Shown: positions 1 through 8,961 of the stretch, one piece after another
Numbering within the stretch: the first letter of the stretch is position 1
Layout: each line of letters opens with the position of its first letter
Source: Xanthobacteraceae bacterium
Lineage (GTDB): Bacteria > Pseudomonadota > Alphaproteobacteria > Rhizobiales > Xanthobacteraceae
Reading direction: 5' to 3'
DNA: 64,000 nucleotides
Assembly (NCBI GenBank): GCA_022844485.1
Contig: JALHLQ010000010.1
Span: 1 to 64,000, forward strand
The notes under the pieces: generated by a model
Database searches by the model: none
Told to the model about the DNA's origin: nothing
The model's input: the letters and a program-made list of their open reading frames with translations, nothing else
Program-made: the position numbers and the translations under genes

Positions 1-485
1 AGGGTGGCGCGCGATCGCCCCCCGGGTGGGGTCGTCGCGAAGAGCCCCCACCCCGGCGCTTCGCGCCGACCCTCCCCCGCAGGCGGGGGAGGGATAAGAG
101 CTGTTGAGGGCCGTGGCTTGAATTGCACTCTTATCTCGGATGTCGCTTCGCTCCATCCAGGCTACAGCGCCGTAGCCCGGTTTGAGCGCAGCGAAAACCG
201 GGGCGGCAGATCCCGGATGTCGCTTCGCTCCATCCAGGCTACAGCGCCGTAGCCCGGTTTGAGCGCAGGCGAAAACTTAGTCCCTCCCCTGAAAGGGGAG
301 GGTGGCGAGCGATAGCGAGCCGGGTGGGGTCGTCGCGAAGAGCCCCCACCCCCGGCGCTTCGCGCCGACCCTCCCCCGCAGGCGGGGGAGGGATAAGAGC
401 TGTTGAGGGCCGTGGCTTGAATTGCACTCTTATCTCGGATGTCGCTTCGCTCCATCCAGGCCACAGCGCCGTAGCCCGGTTTGAG
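1..485. repeat. Duplicated block of REP-type palindromes
   Basis: Two direct copies of a block offset by about 298 bp lie at roughly 1-187 (cut by the window edge) and 298-485. Each has a CG-rich hairpin region, the phrase TAAGAGCTGTTGAGGG, and REP half-sites (GTAGCCCGG..GAGCGCAGCG and its mate CGCTTCGCTCCATCC..GGCTAC). One complete inverted pair lies at 172-242; half-sites lie at about 137-165, 249-276 and 434-465. The block ends 10 bp from the valS stop codon, so it may form hairpins in the valS mRNA tail. No gene is visible here. The same repeat family recurs at 27142-28275, 36326-36480 and 52834-52906. Confidence 0.8.
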
Positions 486-495
486 GTGGAGTGAT

Positions 496-3267
496 CTAGG
501 CTGCCCCCTTGAGCCGCTCCAAGGCTTCCGCGATCTTGGCCCGGCGGGCCTCCGCCTCCTCGCGTTTCTCGCGTTCGCCCTCGACCACCTCGTCCGGGGC
601 GCGGGCGAGAAAATCAGCATTGCCGAGCTTGGCGTCGATGCGGGCGATATCGGAGGCGACCTTGGCCGCTTCCTTCTCCAGCCGCACGCGCTCCGCCGCG
701 AAATCGATGACGCCCTTGAGCGGCAGCGCCGCGATCTCGCCGCGCACGAGAAGCTGGACCGAGCCGGCCGGCGCGGCGTCGGAAAAGGAGATGCCGGACA
801 CCCGCGCGAGGCGCTGCACGAATTCCGCCCAGCGCTCGGCGCGCGCTCGCGTCTCGCGCGACGCGCCGGCAAGCACGAGCGGGATTTGCGGGGCGGGCGG
901 GATGTTCATTTCGGCGCGGACGGAGCGGATGGCCGTGACCAGATCGACCACCCAGCCGATCTCGGCTTCCGCGCTTTCATCCTCCAGGCCTTCGAGTTGC
1001 GGCCAATTCGTGAGCGCAAGAAGGGCCGGGCGCGACGCCGTGACCGCCCACAATTCCTCGGTGATGAACGGCATGAAGGGATGCAGCAGCTTCACGATTT
1101 CGTCGCGCGCCCACGCCGTCGTCGCGCGCGTCTCGTCCTTGGCCGGACCATCCGCTCCCATGAGCACCGGCTTGGCCAGTTCCAGGTACCAATCGCAATA
1201 GACGTTCCAGACAAAGCGATAGGCGGCGCCGGCGGCCTCGTTGAACCGGTAATCCTCGATCGCCGCCGTGATCTCGCGCGCCGCACGCGCGGTCTCGTGC
1301 GCGATCCAGCGGTTGAGCGTGTCCTTCGCCCCGCGCGGATCGAAACCCGGCACGGTGACGCAGCCGTTCATCTCGGCGAAGCGCGCGGCGTTCCAGAGCT
1401 TGGTCGCGAAATTGCGGTAGCCTTCGACGCGCGAGGCGGCGAGCTTGATGTCGCGCCCCTGCGCCGCCATCGCAGCGAGCGTGAATCGCAAGGCGTCGGC
1501 GCCGAAGGCGTCGATGAGATCGAGCGGGTCCATGACGTTCCCCTTCGACTTCGACATTTTCGCGCCCTTCTCGTCGCGAACCAGGGCGTGGATATAGACG
1601 GCGCCGAAGGGGACCTCCTTCATGACATGGAGGCCCATCATCATCATGCGCGCGACCCAGAAGAAGATGATGTCGAATCCGGTGACGAGCACGTCGGTCG
1701 GATAGAAGCGCTTGAGCTCCGCCGTCTCGTCGGGCCAGCCTAGCGTCGAGAAGGGCCAGAGCGCGGAGGAGAACCAGGTGTCGAGCACGTCCTCGTCGCG
1801 GTGCAGGTACTCGTCGATGAAGGCGCGCAGCCGCGCGGGATCGGCGGCAATGTCGTGGCCCTCCTGGACGGTGATCTCCTCGATCTCGGTATAGTGGACG
1901 AGCGCTTCGGTCGCGACCTCGTCCTCGGTTTCGCCGACGAACACCTTGCCGTCCGGACCGTACCAGGCGGGAATCTGATGCCCCCACCACAATTGCCGCG
2001 AGATGCACCAGGGCTGGATGTTCTCCATCCAGTCGAAATAGGTCTTCTCCCAGTTCTGCGGGACGAAGACGGTGCGCCCGTCGCGCACGGCCTCAATCGC
2101 CTCCTGCGCGAGCGTCTTTGCGTCGACGTACCACTGATCGGTCAGGAACGGCTCGATCACCGCGGCCGAGCGGTCGCCGTGCGGGACCATGTGCGTGTGC
2201 GGCTCGGTTTTTTCGAGGAGACCTGCGGCTTTCAGGCGCTCGACGATCTGCTTGCGCGCCTTGACGCGGTCCATGCCGTGCATCGCCAGCGTAGCGTCGA
2301 GCTCGGCCGACGGCGGCAGGTGGCTGAGGAAGTCCTCGTTGTCGCGCAGGTCGAGCCGCGCTTCGCGGTCGAGGATGCTCACGAGCGGCAGGCGGTGGCG
2401 GCGGCCCACGTCGAAATCGTTGAAATCGTGCGCCGGCGTGATCTTCACCGCGCCCGATCCCTTCTCCGGGTCGGAATATTCATCGGCGATGATGGGAATG
2501 CGGCGGCCGACCAGCGGCAGGATGGCGTGGCGGCCGATCAGCGCGCGGTAGCGTTCGTCATCCGGATGCACCGCCACCGCCGTGTCGCCGAGCATCGTTT
2601 CCGGGCGCGTGGTTGCGACGGTGATGAAAAGGCCGGGCAGCCCTTCGATGGGATACTTGATGTGCCAGAGGTGACCTTTCACCTCGACCTGCACCACCTC
2701 GAGGTCGGAGATGGCGGTGAGCAGTTTCGGGTCCCAGTTGACGAGCCGCTTGTCCTTGTAGATGAGGCCCGAGCGATAGAGCTCGACAAAAACCCTGATG
2801 ACGGCGCGCGAGAGCCCCTCGTCCATGGTGAAGCGCTCGCGCGACCAGTCGCAGGAGGCGCCAAGCCGCTTGAGCTGGCGCGTGATCGTGCCGCCGGACT
2901 CGGCCTTCCACGCCCACACGCGCTCGATGAATTTGTCGCGGCCCATCTCGCGGCGGCTCGGCTGCTGGCGTTCCATGAGCTGGCGCTCGACGACCATTTG
3001 CGTGGCGATGCCGGCGTGATCGGTGCCAGGCTGCCAGAGCACGTCGCGCCCGCGCATGCGCTCGAAGCGGCAGAGGATGTCCTGCAGCGTGTTGTTCAGC
3101 GCGTGGCCCATGTGGAGCGAGCCGGTCACGTTCGGCGGCGGAATCACGATGCAATAGGGCGCGGCGTCGGCGCGCTCCGGCCGGCCAGCGTGAAAGGCCC
3201 CTGCCCTGTCCCACGTGTCGGAGATGCGGCCTTCGACCTGCGAAGGCTGGTAGGTTTTCTCGATCAT
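496..3267 (-). CDS. valS: Valyl-tRNA synthetase
   Basis: Cytoplasmic class I aminoacyl-tRNA synthetase that charges tRNA-Val with valine. The 923-residue protein has the HIGH-type motif HMGH at residues 52-55 after PPPNVTGS, the KMSKS motif near residue 567, a long CP1 editing region between them, and a charged C-terminal coiled coil typical of ValRS. The frame is open for another 71 codons upstream, but ATG at 3267 begins with MIEKTYQPSQVEGR, the usual family start. It is followed on the same strand by the repeats at 1-485. In many alphaproteobacteria valS lies directly downstream of popZ; here an MFS gene on the opposite strand separates them. Confidence 0.97.
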   Translation of the reverse strand: MIEKTYQPSQVEGRISDTWDRAGAFHAGRPERADAAPYCIVIPPPNVTGSLHMGHALNNTLQDILCRFERMRGRDVLWQPGTDHAGIATQMVVERQLMERQQPSRREMGRDKFIERVWAWKAESGGTITRQLKRLGASCDWSRERFTMDEGLSRAVIRVFVELYRSGLIYKDKRLVNWDPKLLTAISDLEVVQVEVKGHLWHIKYPIEGLPGLFITVATTRPETMLGDTAVAVHPDDERYRALIGRHAILPLVGRRIPIIADEYSDPEKGSGAVKITPAHDFNDFDVGRRHRLPLVSILDREARLDLRDNEDFLSHLPPSAELDATLAMHGMDRVKARKQIVERLKAAGLLEKTEPHTHMVPHGDRSAAVIEPFLTDQWYVDAKTLAQEAIEAVRDGRTVFVPQNWEKTYFDWMENIQPWCISRQLWWGHQIPAWYGPDGKVFVGETEDEVATEALVHYTEIEEITVQEGHDIAADPARLRAFIDEYLHRDEDVLDTWFSSALWPFSTLGWPDETAELKRFYPTDVLVTGFDIIFFWVARMMMMGLHVMKEVPFGAVYIHALVRDEKGAKMSKSKGNVMDPLDLIDAFGADALRFTLAAMAAQGRDIKLAASRVEGYRNFATKLWNAARFAEMNGCVTVPGFDPRGAKDTLNRWIAHETARAAREITAAIEDYRFNEAAGAAYRFVWNVYCDWYLELAKPVLMGADGPAKDETRATTAWARDEIVKLLHPFMPFITEELWAVTASRPALLALTNWPQLEGLEDESAEAEIGWVVDLVTAIRSVRAEMNIPPAPQIPLVLAGASRETRARAERWAEFVQRLARVSGISFSDAAPAGSVQLLVRGEIAALPLKGVIDFAAERVRLEKEAAKVASDIARIDAKLGNADFLARAPDEVVEGEREKREEAEARRAKIAEALERLKGAA

Positions 3268-3464
3268 TCCTCGCTCCGGAGCGGCGGTAGAGAGCCCATG
3301 GCCCGCCGCCCTGTCAACCTGGAGCGCGCCCTGTTCCGATCGGATCATGCTGGCAAGGCTGCGGGCCATGCAAATGCGCGGGCTGGTCAGGCCGGAGCAA
3401 AACAGCGCAATGTGGGAGGCCCACCACGGAAATCGGTTCGCCGGCGGTCGCCGGCGATGACGAG

Positions 3465-4646
3465 ATGACGCCTGCCCCACCGACCCGCGCGATCGCTCTT
3501 TTGGCCGTTGCAGGCTTCGCGGGCCAGGCCATGGTGCGCGCCTCGGATTCGCTCCTGCCGCAAATCGCCGCCGATCTGGAGGTGACGATCGGCGCCGCGT
3601 CCATCGTGGTGACGAGTTACGCGATCATGCACGGCTCCGTGCAGCTCGTGATCGGCCCCATCGGCGACCGGTTCGGGAAATATCGCACCGTCGCGATCGC
3701 CTGCACGCTCTCGGCCGTCACCGTTTTCGTGTGCGGGCTTGCCGGCTCGCTCGGCGCGCTCGCGGCGGCGCGTCTGGCGTCAGGGGCGACGGCGGCCTGG
3801 GTCATCCCGCTTTCGATGGCCTATATCGGCGATGTCGTCCCCTATGACCGCCGGCAGCGGGTGCTGGGTCGCTATCTCTCCGGACAGATCAGCGGCCAGC
3901 TTTTCGGACAGGCGGCGGGCGGCATCATCGGTGATCATTTCGGCTGGCGCGCGGTGTTCTTCGTGCTGGCGGCGCTCTATGCGGTGGCCGCGGTCGGCTT
4001 GTGGAGCGAGCTTCGCCGCAATCCGACGACGCGCGCGCAGCCCGTCAACTCCAAGGATCGCGCGCTGATCGCCGATTACGGCATCGTGCTGCGCAATCCC
4101 TGGGCGCGGCTGATCTGCCTGTTCGCTCTCCTGGAATCGGCCCTCGTCTTCGGCGCATTCGCCTATGTCGGCGCGGATCTGCACCTGCGCTTCGACCTGA
4201 GCTTCACGTTGATCGGCATCGTCATCGGCACATTCGGCGTCGGCGGCCTGCTGTATGCCGCGAGCGTGACCATGCTGGTGCGGCGGCTCGGCCAGCGCAG
4301 ACTGGTTCTTTCCGGCGGCCTGCTGCTCGGACTGTCTTTCCTTCTGCTGGCTTTGGGACTGGCCTGGTGGGTGGCGCCGATCGCGGTCACGGCGATCGGG
4401 CTTGGCTTCTACATGCTCCACAACACGCTGCAGACCAACGCGACGCAGATGTCGCCGGACGCGCGCGGCACGGCGGTCGGACTGTTCTCGGCGGCGATCT
4501 ATATCGGGCAGTCGTTCGGGGTCGCGGCGGCAGCCCTGGCCGTCGACCGCGATGGCGCCGCAACCGTGTTCGTCGCAGTCGCCGTGCTGGTTCCTCTGCT
4601 CGCCTTGTGGGTGGCGCACGCGCTCAGGCGGCGGCCTTCGGCTTGA
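3465..4646 (+). CDS. MFS transporter
   Basis: Inner-membrane major facilitator superfamily protein of 393 residues, the usual length for a 12-helix transporter. Hydrophobic segments occur throughout, with the MFS loop motif GPIGDRFGKYR near residue 64 between helices 2 and 3. The family resembles drug or metabolite exporters, but the substrate cannot be read from sequence. It runs opposite to valS and popZ: its 5' end diverges from valS (197 bp apart) and its 3' end converges on popZ with 9 bp between stop codons. No regulator is adjacent. Confidence 0.85.
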   Translation: MTPAPPTRAIALLAVAGFAGQAMVRASDSLLPQIAADLEVTIGAASIVVTSYAIMHGSVQLVIGPIGDRFGKYRTVAIACTLSAVTVFVCGLAGSLGALAAARLASGATAAWVIPLSMAYIGDVVPYDRRQRVLGRYLSGQISGQLFGQAAGGIIGDHFGWRAVFFVLAALYAVAAVGLWSELRRNPTTRAQPVNSKDRALIADYGIVLRNPWARLICLFALLESALVFGAFAYVGADLHLRFDLSFTLIGIVIGTFGVGGLLYAASVTMLVRRLGQRRLVLSGGLLLGLSFLLLALGLAWWVAPIAVTAIGLGFYMLHNTLQTNATQMSPDARGTAVGLFSAAIYIGQSFGVAAAALAVDRDGAATVFVAVAVLVPLLALWVAHALRRRPSA

Positions 4647-4655
4647 GAGAGCGTG

Positions 4656-5351
4656 CTAACCCATCCGGCCGCGCGAGACCCGCTCGATCTCGGCACGCAC
4701 GAGCCGCTCGACCAGCGTCGGCAGATTCTCGTCAAGCCAGCCCTTGAGCAGCGGCCGCAGCATCTCTTTCACCAAGTCCTCCAGGGTCTTGGCATTCTGG
4801 ATGAGCACCGTCTGCGCGAGCGAGTTGAACGCGGCATCGACCGCGGCCGTCGTCGTGGCCGACAGGAGAGCCGAACTGTCCTGAGGTGCTGCCGCGCGCG
4901 CCGCCACCGCCCGCGGCGCCGGCGGCTCTTCGGAAAAGAACACGTCCGGATTCGGGTCGATCTTGCGGAAGGCAGCCGGTTCGGCCGGCGGCGGGGGAGC
5001 CGGCGCGGTCATCGCCTCCGTCAGGTCGAAGACGTCGGGCGTGTCGTGTTCCTCTTCTTCGGGGGCACTCTCCCCGGCGGCGCCGCCACCACCACCACCG
5101 CCACCGCCACCGCCAGAGAGCATCGCGTCGATGTCCGCCTGGCTCATGGCCGCGGCGTCCTGCGGTGGTGCCGGTGGTGGAGGGGGCGGCGGGGCGGCTT
5201 TGGGAGGCGGCGGCGGAGCGGCGGCCTGCGGTTTCGGAGGCGGCGCATCGGCCGGCTTTGCCTTCGAGCCGTCATCATCGGCGATGATCCGACGGATCGA
5301 GGCGAGGATTTCCTCCATGGTGGGCTCTTGAGCCTTGGCCGCCTGCGCCAT
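4656..5351 (-). CDS. popZ: Polar organizing protein PopZ (DUF2497)
   Basis: A 231-residue protein with the PopZ layout: a short N-terminal helix (EPTMEEILASIRRIIADD, about residues 9-26), a long low-complexity acidic and proline-rich linker with polyproline and polyglycine runs, and a C-terminal helical oligomerisation module (LEDLVKEMLRPLLKGWLDEN, LVERLVRAEIERV). In Caulobacter and its relatives PopZ self-assembles into a polar matrix that anchors the ParB-parS centromere and recruits cell-cycle factors. The ATG at 5351 (MAQAAKAQEP) is preferred over an upstream start at 5420 because conservation begins there. The position between tolC and valS is the usual alphaproteobacterial neighbourhood. 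Confidence 0.9.
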   Translation of the reverse strand: MAQAAKAQEPTMEEILASIRRIIADDDGSKAKPADAPPPKPQAAAPPPPPKAAPPPPPPPAPPQDAAAMSQADIDAMLSGGGGGGGGGGGAAGESAPEEEEHDTPDVFDLTEAMTAPAPPPPAEPAAFRKIDPNPDVFFSEEPPAPRAVAARAAAPQDSSALLSATTTAAVDAAFNSLAQTVLIQNAKTLEDLVKEMLRPLLKGWLDENLPTLVERLVRAEIERVSRGRMG

Positions 5352-5545
5352 TGCCGCATCCTTTTGAAGACCCGCGGATCCGCGGGGCCGCTTCGGTCGA
5401 TCAGCCGCGACCACGCTCAAGCGAATCGCGCTGCGCGATCATCGGACTGATAAGACGCGCAAGTATCGCATGCGCGTTCTTGAAGGCAAGCAAGGCCCTG
5501 TGGACAGGGCCGCCAGAGGCTACCAAATGTTGGGGATTTTGCCGC

Positions 5546-6988
5546 TCAGCGGCCATCCGGACTACGGACGCCGAACCACTGATCGCGCACTTGATAGTAG
5601 TGGGTGCGCGGATCGTAGAGTTCGGACGCAAGGCCGAGCCGGTCTGCCGTCATGCGGCCGATGGATTGGACGACGTTGTAGGAAGCAACCACCCGGTCCC
5701 GCTGCGCGGTGACCAGGGCAACCCGCGCGTTCACGAGCTCCTGCTGCGCGTTCAGCACGTCCAGGGTCGTCCGCTGGCCGACGCGGGCCTCTTCACGGAC
5801 GCCGTTCAAGGCGATCTCGGCTGCCGTAACCTGCGCCTGCGCCGCCGTGATCTGCGCGCGGGCGGCCTCGAGCAGGCTCCACGCCTGAACCGCCGTGGCC
5901 CGGGCCTGATCGCGGAATTGCGCCAGCTCGAATCGCCGCTGGCCCACGACTTCCTTCGACTGCCGGATTTGCGAGTATTCGGCCCCGCCCTGATAGATCG
6001 GAATGACCAGCCGCGTCACCACCGAGGCGGAGAACGATTCGCGGGCGTTATCGGAACTGTCGTATCGCTGCTGCGCGCTACCCTGGAGCGTCAAGGTCGG
6101 ATAGAGCGCGCCTTCGTTGATCTTCACCTGCAGGAGCGCGACGTCGATGCCGAACATCGCGGCGACCACGGACGGATTTTCCGCGATCGCCAGCGCGACG
6201 GCTGCATCCAGGGATTTCGGAATGAGCCGGTCGCCCGGCCGTCCGGGCACGAGCCGGGTCGGCGGCAAGCCGACCACCCGGATGAAGGCCGCGCGCGTGG
6301 TCGCAAGATTGGCTTCCGCGGTGAGCAATTGAGAGCGGGACGCCGCAAGGCGCGATTCCGACTGGGCGACATCGGTGCGGGTGACCTCGCCGACGTTGAA
6401 ACGGTCGCGGGTCTGCCGGAGCTGCTCGTCGAGCACTTCGAGGTTGCGCCGCTGCAGGTCGACGATGGCCGTGTCACGGAGGATATTCATGTACTGCGTG
6501 ACGACATCGAACAGTACGGTCTGCTCGATGAGGGCGAGCGCCGCGCGCTGCTGCTGGACCGTTTGTTCCGCTTGGCGCGTGCGGTTGGCGGTCTGGAATC
6601 CGTTGAAGAGCGTCTGCGTGGCGGTGATCGCGGCGCCGCGCGGCGTGGTCGTGCTCTCGGCGATGGTGCGCCCGCCGGTGGAGGTTTCAACCTCCGAGCG
6701 CTGATATTGACGGCCGACATCGGCGCTGACGCTGACCTGCGGCCGGTATCCCGACAGCGCCTGCGCGACGCCCTCGTCGATGCTGCGCAATTGCGCCCGC
6801 TGCGCGTTGAGCTGCGGGTTGTTCTGATAGGCATAGGCGAGCGCGGCCTCGAGCGATTGCGCCCGGACCGGGCCCGAGCAGACCGCCACCGCGAGGAGGC
6901 CGGCAGCCGACATCCCCAAAAGGTGGCTTGCAACCGCTTTCGCAGACTGCCCCACTACCCCCTCACCGACTTGTTCACAGCGCCCCAT
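5546..6988 (-). CDS. tolC: TolC-family outer-membrane efflux protein
   Basis: Outer-membrane channel for type I secretion and tripartite efflux. From ATG at 6988 the protein has 480 residues, with a signal peptide ending near VRA-QSL (about residue 43) and two repeated outer-membrane-factor domains containing long coiled-coil helices rich in Ala, Gln and Arg (for example ARAQITAAQAQVTAAE). The DxLNAQQEL segment is typical of TolC repeats. The start is uncertain: the frame opens at 7093 and no strong Shine-Dalgarno is seen, but 6988 gives a normal exported precursor. The pcm-tolC-popZ order is common in Rhizobiales. Confidence 0.9.
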   Translation of the reverse strand: MGRCEQVGEGVVGQSAKAVASHLLGMSAAGLLAVAVCSGPVRAQSLEAALAYAYQNNPQLNAQRAQLRSIDEGVAQALSGYRPQVSVSADVGRQYQRSEVETSTGGRTIAESTTTPRGAAITATQTLFNGFQTANRTRQAEQTVQQQRAALALIEQTVLFDVVTQYMNILRDTAIVDLQRRNLEVLDEQLRQTRDRFNVGEVTRTDVAQSESRLAASRSQLLTAEANLATTRAAFIRVVGLPPTRLVPGRPGDRLIPKSLDAAVALAIAENPSVVAAMFGIDVALLQVKINEGALYPTLTLQGSAQQRYDSSDNARESFSASVVTRLVIPIYQGGAEYSQIRQSKEVVGQRRFELAQFRDQARATAVQAWSLLEAARAQITAAQAQVTAAEIALNGVREEARVGQRTTLDVLNAQQELVNARVALVTAQRDRVVASYNVVQSIGRMTADRLGLASELYDPRTHYYQVRDQWFGVRSPDGR

Positions 6989-7163
6989 TGAACGCGAGTT
7001 GAAATCGCGCCGCCGCGACTGAATCGCGCCTAAGTCCAGAATACGCAGCCCGAAATCCAATTGGAAACCCCTCGATGGGCTTTTCGGAGGCAAAGTTCAG
7101 GAGTGGAGCAAAATGGCCACACTTTTTGGAACCCGAGCGGACAAGCGGGGACCTTGTTGCGCG

Positions 7164-7835
7164 CTAAAAAACGAACTCCGGCGGGCGGGCGAAACCGGGG
7201 AGAAGCGGCGCCGGCGCGTCGAAAACCGGCTGGCCGGTCACATTCGAGCCCGTGGCGCGATAGATCATGCCCTTGCCGACCGGCCCGTCGACCGTCACCG
7301 CCGCCAGCCTGCCGCCATCCTTAATCTGCGCGAGAATGGGCTGCGGCAGGATTTCGACCGCGCCGTCCACGAGAATCACGTCATAGGGACCTAGCGCGGG
7401 CCAGCCCGCGGTCAGCGGACCCGTGACCAGGGTCACATTGGCCGCGCCGACCTCGGCGAGCGTCCGGTTGGCGGCTTTGGCCAGCACCGCATCCTCTTCC
7501 AGCGCCACGACGGCAGACGCCAGATGCGAAACGATGGCGGCGGAATAGCCGGTGGCGCATCCGATCACGAGAAGCCGATCATCCGGACCGATCCCGGCGG
7601 CCTGCAGCAGCTTGGCCAGAACCATCGGCGGCATCAGGCGTCGAACCGCCTGTCCGTTCACGAGCTTTGTTGCGGGAATGTCACGATCGGCATAGGCGAG
7701 AGCGGCACGCTCGCTCGCCACGAATTTTTCGCGCGGGACCTGCAGGAACGCATTGAGGATGCGAAGGTCGGTCACGTCGCTCGGACGGAGCTGCGTGTCC
7801 ACCATGGTTTCGCGCGCCGCGGCGAAGTCGATCAT
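7164..7835 (-). CDS. pcm: Protein-L-isoaspartate O-methyltransferase family protein
   Basis: A 223-residue SAM-dependent methyltransferase of the PCMT family, which methylates isoaspartyl residues so damaged proteins can be repaired. The SAM-binding motif I is VIGCATGYSAA at residues 90-100, followed by the acidic strand and the DVILVDGAVE motif. ATG at 7835 has an AGGGAG Shine-Dalgarno. Motif I and the preceding substrate region are divergent from enterobacterial Pcm, as is usual for the copy found beside tolC in Rhizobiales, so true repair activity is less certain than family membership. Confidence 0.85.
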   Translation of the reverse strand: MIDFAAARETMVDTQLRPSDVTDLRILNAFLQVPREKFVASERAALAYADRDIPATKLVNGQAVRRLMPPMVLAKLLQAAGIGPDDRLLVIGCATGYSAAIVSHLASAVVALEEDAVLAKAANRTLAEVGAANVTLVTGPLTAGWPALGPYDVILVDGAVEILPQPILAQIKDGGRLAAVTVDGPVGKGMIYRATGSNVTGQPVFDAPAPLLPGFARPPEFVF

Positions 7836-8018
7836 GCGGGACTCCCTGAACTTCGGGGTCGGTCGAGGGATCTTTTGCGGCAAGGACCTCTAAAAGGCAA
7901 TGCGCTGTTCCCCATATGCGTGGCGAACCCCGCCCATCGAGTTGATGGAGCGGATGAGCTCCTGTATAGGCGGTCGTCGGCTCGGGCGCTTGGACGAGCC
8001 GGCCTATCGGCACTGAAC

Positions 8019-8092
8019 GGCCACGTGGCGGAGTGGTTACGCAGCGGTCTGCAAAACCGTTTACGCCGGTTCAATTCCGGCCGTGGCCTCCA
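8019..8092 (+). tRNA. tRNA-Cys (GCA)
   Basis: Complete cloverleaf of 74 nt: acceptor stem GGCCACG/CGTGGCC, anticodon loop CTGCAAA giving GCA, T-loop GTTCAATTC and an encoded 3' CCA. Followed 61 bp later by tRNA-Asn on the same strand. Confidence 0.95.
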
Positions 8093-8153
8093 GGCGCCGG
8101 CGCTCCAATTCGTTCTTGCAAGCCTTGGTCGCTTTGTTATACGCCGACACCGT

Positions 8154-8228
8154 TCCCCGGTAGCTCAGCGGTAGAGCAACCGGCTGTTAACCGGTTGGTC
8201 GCTGGTTCGAATCCGGCCCGGGGAGCCA
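8154..8228 (+). tRNA. tRNA-Asn (GTT)
   Basis: Complete 75-nt cloverleaf: acceptor stem TCCCCGG/CCGGGGA, anticodon loop CTGTTAA giving GTT, T-loop GTTCGAATC, encoded CCA. A short T-run follows directly after CCA. Confidence 0.96.
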
Positions 8229-8316
8229 TTTTTCTTCATGTCACGAACATGATGGCTGCCGCTGCGCACTCTGATTCAACCGCACAGCCGGCGCGACACC
8301 CGCCCGCTTTGATCGG

Positions 8317-8961
8317 CTACCGTCCCATGTCGAGCACATTCGCCTGCGGCAGACGATCCGCTTCGCGAGCATCCGCCTCCGGGCTTATCGAGGGCGAGGC
8401 CTCCGTGCTCGCATAAGGCCGCAGCGCCTCGGGCGTGCGCATGTCGCGCGGGATCTCGAAGTCGCGCGCGGCGCCGCGCATCTCCTCCGGCGGTTTCGGG
8501 AAGCCGCTGCGGTCGGAATAGTCGCGCGCCGGCGCAAGCGGCGACTTGCTCTGCGCGCTCAGCTGCCGCGCGCACATCAGGTCGAGCGCGGTCACGCCGG
8601 CGACCAGCCCCAACGCCGCGCCGACATTGCCGCGCTTGTGGTTGTCGCCGTTCCAGTGCGGCGCGAGCGTTGCAAGATCGAGCGCGTCGCCGGCGACGCG
8701 GCCCCACACCCAGGGCGCCGGGTCCTTCGCGGCGAGCAGGCCGATGCCGGTCGCGATCTCACGCAGGCCGTAGAAGAGGACCAGCGTCTCCTGCCCCTGC
8801 ATGCCGAGCGCGCGCGTGAGCGCGCGCGGCGCCATTGTCTGCATCAGCCCCAGTCCGATCGAGAACAGGCCGAGCGCGCGCGCCATCGTGTCGGTCGATG
8901 AAGCGGGGTGGCCCGGCCGCCCTGTACGCGCTGTTTCGTAACGCATGGCTTGCCTCATCAT
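8317..8961 (-). CDS. Uncharacterised membrane protein coupled to a zinc dehydrogenase
   Basis: A 214-residue protein of unknown function. Hydrophobic segments lie near residues 26-50 ([19 protein letters not shown]), 55-72 and 95-120, followed by a hydrophilic, proline- and acid-rich tail. The sequence resembles small DoxX/DUF4267-like membrane proteins (weak memory-based resemblance). ATG at 8961 overlaps the stop codon of the upstream dehydrogenase as ATGA, so the two genes are translationally coupled. An ATG further upstream exists but would overlap the dehydrogenase deeply and has no conserved sequence. Confidence 0.7.
   Translation of the reverse strand: MMRQAMRYETARTGRPGHPASSTDTMARALGLFSIGLGLMQTMAPRALTRALGMQGQETLVLFYGLREIATGIGLLAAKDPAPWVWGRVAGDALDLATLAPHWNGDNHKRGNVGAALGLVAGVTALDLMCARQLSAQSKSPLAPARDYSDRSGFPKPPEEMRGAARDFEIPRDMRTPEALRPYASTEASPSISPEADAREADRLPQANVLDMGR

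Noticed and set aside
1801..3468. A 555-codon open frame antisense to valS
   Set aside because: It lies wholly opposite a well-supported valS gene and has the Arg/His/Asp-rich composition typical of antisense frames in GC-rich DNA.
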